Shown: positions 30,437 to 32,112 of the stretch, piece after piece
How positions within the stretch are numbered: position 1 is the stretch's first letter
How the letters are laid out: each line of letters begins with the position of its first letter
Assembly (NCBI GenBank): GCA_947581905.1
Contig: CANPWC010000006.1
Span: forward strand, 1-32,112
DNA length: 32,112 nucleotides
Direction of reading: 5' to 3'
From: an uncultured Acetatifactor sp.
GTDB taxonomy: Bacteria; Bacillota; Clostridia; Lachnospirales; Lachnospiraceae
Translations under genes and position numbers: made by a program
The notes under the pieces: model-generated
Told to the model about the DNA's origin: nothing
Databases searched by the model: none
What the model saw: only the letters and a program-made list of their open reading frames with translations

Positions 30437-31376
30437 GCGGAAAGCCACATCCAAGGAAATAAAGCTGGCCCTGGCAAAATATAGGCCGAACGACTTCTTC
30501 ATCCCGGAATGCAAGACCGATTCCACGTATTTTTCCGGCCCGCAGGGGCTCCTGATATTTGACGGGTTGGCCATCACCAGGAGCTATACGTCATTACGCG
30601 TGACCGGCTACGAGGTCAAGGTCAGCCGCGGAGACTTCCTGCGGGACGGCAAATACCACCTATACTTGCAGTACTGCAATGAGTTTTACTTCGTCGTCCC
30701 GGCCGGGATGGTCAAGAAGGAGGAAATACCGGATGACATTGGGCTAATCTATTATTATCCAGAAACCGGCAAGCTGATGAAGAAGAAAAGGGCGCTTTAC
30801 CGGCAGATAGAGGAGCCCGTCGGCGTATATAAGTACATCATATTCAGCAGGTTGGCACAGGACCGGATCCCGTTTTATGAGACCCGGGCGGAATACGCGA
30901 AAGACTACCTGGAGGACCGGGCAGCCAAAAGGGACCTGGGCTGGGAGCTTGGAAGCAAGATGGCAAGGGACCTGTCGGACGCATATGGCAGGCTGGAGCG
31001 CCTGGAAAAGGCGGAGGCAGACCTAAAGCTCCTTGACAGCCTCTTGAAAGTCATGGCGGACAACGGGATCCACTGCTGGAGGGGAGAAGATTATGCGGAA
31101 AAGCTGGATGCCGCCCTGCAAAACACGGTAGACCCGGACACCCTGAAATATTTGGAGGGCGACCTGCAAAACGCCATGTACATCGTAAAAAGGATAAAGG
31201 GAAAAGGAAAGGGGCCCAGCCGCAGAAAGGGCAGGCGGAGGATTATGGGATCCCTGGGCAGATATCGATCGACGAGTACCTGCAGTCGCTTATGGGATAA
31301 GGAGGGCGCTTTCGCGACCCTCCCGACAGACAGACACATTATACCATGGATCGATGGAAATGGGAAGACTTTTTAA
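30429..31376 (+). CDS. PD-(D/E)XK nuclease, MmcB-like
   Basis: The 315-residue protein (conceptual zero frame) has an N-terminal nuclease core: Asp45 (LLIFDGLAI) then Glu62 and Lys64 (TGYEVKVSRGDF), spaced as in PD-(D/E)XK enzymes of the MmcB DNA-repair group. Conserved blocks YHLYLQYCNEFYFVVP and IGLIYYYPETG follow; the rest is helical. Beyond about residue 259 the zero frame turns into Arg-rich odd sequence. The -1 frame instead reads AEDYGIPGQISIDEYLQSLMG, a natural phage C terminus, ending at 31300. A GGGAAAA heptamer in slippery phase lies exactly there. Either a one-base loss or programmed frameshifting is likely, giving about 290 residues. GGAGGTGGAACGAGGCG precedes ATG 30429. Confidence 0.8.
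   Translation: MNERKATSKEIKLALAKYRPNDFFIPECKTDSTYFSGPQGLLIFDGLAITRSYTSLRVTGYEVKVSRGDFLRDGKYHLYLQYCNEFYFVVPAGMVKKEEIPDDIGLIYYYPETGKLMKKKRALYRQIEEPVGVYKYIIFSRLAQDRIPFYETRAEYAKDYLEDRAAKRDLGWELGSKMARDLSDAYGRLERLEKAEADLKLLDSLLKVMADNGIHCWRGEDYAEKLDAALQNTVDPDTLKYLEGDLQNAMYIVKRIKGKGKGPSRRKGRRRIMGSLGRYRSTSTCSRLWDKEGAFATLPTDRHIIPWIDGNGKTF
31199..31205 (+). promoter_or_regulatory. Candidate -1 frameshift heptamer GGGAAAA
   Basis: G-GGA-AAA is in X-XXY-YYZ phase with the nuclease gene (codons GGA 31200, AAA 31203), like the lambda G/GT site GGGAAAG. After slipping, reading resumes at 31205 and gives 31 codons to TAA 31298. A hairpin at 31301-31323 is too far away (96 bases) to be the usual stimulator. 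Confidence 0.4.
31301..31323. other. Hairpin between nuclease and ArpU-like genes
   Basis: GGAGGG-CGC (31301-31309) pairs with GCG-A-CCCTCC (31314-31323) with one bulged A and a TTTC loop. It begins one base after the -1 frame stop of the nuclease gene. No T run follows. Confidence 0.55.
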
Positions 31377-31390
31377 GGAGGAGCGGAAGC

Positions 31391-32068
31391 ATGCACGTAG
31401 ATATCGATGGAAAAGACATGCCCTTAGCGGAAGGCGGGGGCGGGATGGATGTGGCTGCAAACGTGGTACGGGAGGATCCCGGCAACGCCAATGGGAAACG
31501 GCCGGTGCTTGTAACGATGACCCAGGAACAGCTCAAGGGGATATACGAGAGCGCCGCCATGATCGGCGCGAAAGAGGCGTTGAAGGCTTACGGGCAGGAA
31601 CGGAAGAAGGAGCTTTCCAGCAGGGCGGACCGGCGCTTAAGGAACACGAAGCTGCTCCTGCGGAACTACCACATGCTTAAGGAGCACGCGGAAAGCTCCG
31701 TGTTCGGGCGGGCGCAGATGGGGGAGTCGGCACTGGACATCCTGGAATCGATGATGTCGATATATGACAACGAGGTCATTATCGATAGCATTAAGCGCAG
31801 CGCCACCAGGACCGCGATAATCGTGTCGCACATCGAAACCATGTTCGGCCTGTACAGGGCATACTGTGACAAGGCGCCGAACCGGGAAGTCGAAACGAGG
31901 CGCTTTGAAGTCGTATGGGACATGTACATGGCTGACGACGCCTTGTCGGTCGAGGAGGTCGCAGAGAAGCAGCATATATCAAAAAACAACGTGTATGCCG
32001 ACCTTAGGGTGGCGACCGAGAGGCTTACAGCCCTCATATTTGGCGTGGACGGATTGTACGTACAATAA
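31391..32068 (+). CDS. ArpU-like phage transcription regulator
   Basis: The 225-residue protein is helical throughout, with a sigma-region-4-like HTH near the C terminus (DALSVEEVAEKQHISKNNVY, about residues 185-204, then ADLRVATERLTALIFG). This fits ArpU/RinA-type late regulators, which stand at the end of phage early operons and activate the packaging and structural genes. AAGGAGG with good spacing selects ATG 31391; the ATG at 31346 has none. A TTGACA box follows its stop, probably for late genes to the right. The exact family is by position and motif, not by search. Confidence 0.72.
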   Translation: MHVDIDGKDMPLAEGGGGMDVAANVVREDPGNANGKRPVLVTMTQEQLKGIYESAAMIGAKEALKAYGQERKKELSSRADRRLRNTKLLLRNYHMLKEHAESSVFGRAQMGESALDILESMMSIYDNEVIIDSIKRSATRTAIIVSHIETMFGLYRAYCDKAPNREVETRRFEVVWDMYMADDALSVEEVAEKQHISKNNVYADLRVATERLTALIFGVDGLYVQ

Positions 32069-32093
32069 ATCCACCACCCCAAAAAAATATGAA

Positions 32094-32099
32094 TTGACA
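32094..32099 (+). promoter_or_regulatory. Possible -35 box of a late promoter
   Basis: TTGACA lies 25 bases after the ArpU-like stop. The matching -10 box would fall near or past the window edge, so only half the promoter is visible. A run of seven A precedes it. Confidence 0.4.
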
Positions 32100-32112
32100 A
32101 CCAGTTATAAAT

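Overview
The window looks like a Gram-positive anaerobe of the Clostridia, most likely Lachnospiraceae. The reasons are the form of GuaA, strong AGGAGG ribosome sites, near-consensus sigma-A promoters, and phage genes of Firmicutes type (RecU, a DnaD-like initiator, a G39P-like loader, PcfJ/PcfK, an ArpU-like regulator). No species can be named from the sequence alone.

Layout: positions 1-1880 are chromosomal, with a complete guaA transcription unit (tandem repeat, promoter, gene, terminator). Positions 1949-2359 hold a compact locus that reads as a type I toxin-antitoxin pair: a 32-residue hydrophobic peptide, a structured leader, a bidirectional terminator and an opposing promoter. From about 2330 to the right edge lies the left part of an integrated temperate phage or phage-like element. 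The lysogeny arm on the minus strand (2356-5646) carries integrase, a KilA-N protein, a tiny membrane protein and a repressor with four HTH-like modules. The control region at 5647-5789 has divergent promoters and repeated ACACA-N5-TGTGT operators. A very long plus-strand early operon (5790-32068) follows, with many ATGA-type overlaps.

Early operon: 5790-7386 holds Cro/XRE regulators. 7397-11493 holds small unknown genes, a serine recombinase, two further tyrosine recombinases and, between those two, a short N6-methylase-like protein without its catalytic NPPY motif. 11618-13174 holds an excisionase-like HTH protein, a zinc ribbon, a secreted SleB-type wall hydrolase and a small membrane protein. 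13230-18546 holds a zinc-binding protein, a DUF3846-like protein and a single-chain SbcD-SbcC (Mre11-Rad50) fusion. 18641-20570 holds an HNH nuclease, a replication initiator with a candidate internal origin, and a helicase-loader-like protein. 20686-27023 holds PcfK, PcfJ, a gene that seems to start at ATT, a zinc ribbon, Gp37/Gp68 (DUF5131), an HhH protein, RecU and a sliding clamp. 27115-32068 holds mostly unknown small proteins, one frameshifted gene, a PD-(D/E)XK (MmcB-like) nuclease with a possible -1 slippery site, and an ArpU-like regulator that probably closes the early region. No terminase, capsid, lysis gene or right attachment site is in the window.

How it may work together: repressor and Cro-like proteins choose between lysogeny and early transcription through the repeated operators. 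The initiator and loader would start replication on host polymerase helped by the phage clamp. SbcDC, RecU, the MmcB-like nuclease and perhaps the 13230 protein suggest recombination-driven replication and processing of DNA ends. The ArpU-like protein would pass control to late genes. GC content is patchy: the lysogeny arm, 18.64-19.54 kb and 27.8-29.1 kb are AT-rich within a GC-rich operon, so the element is a mosaic.
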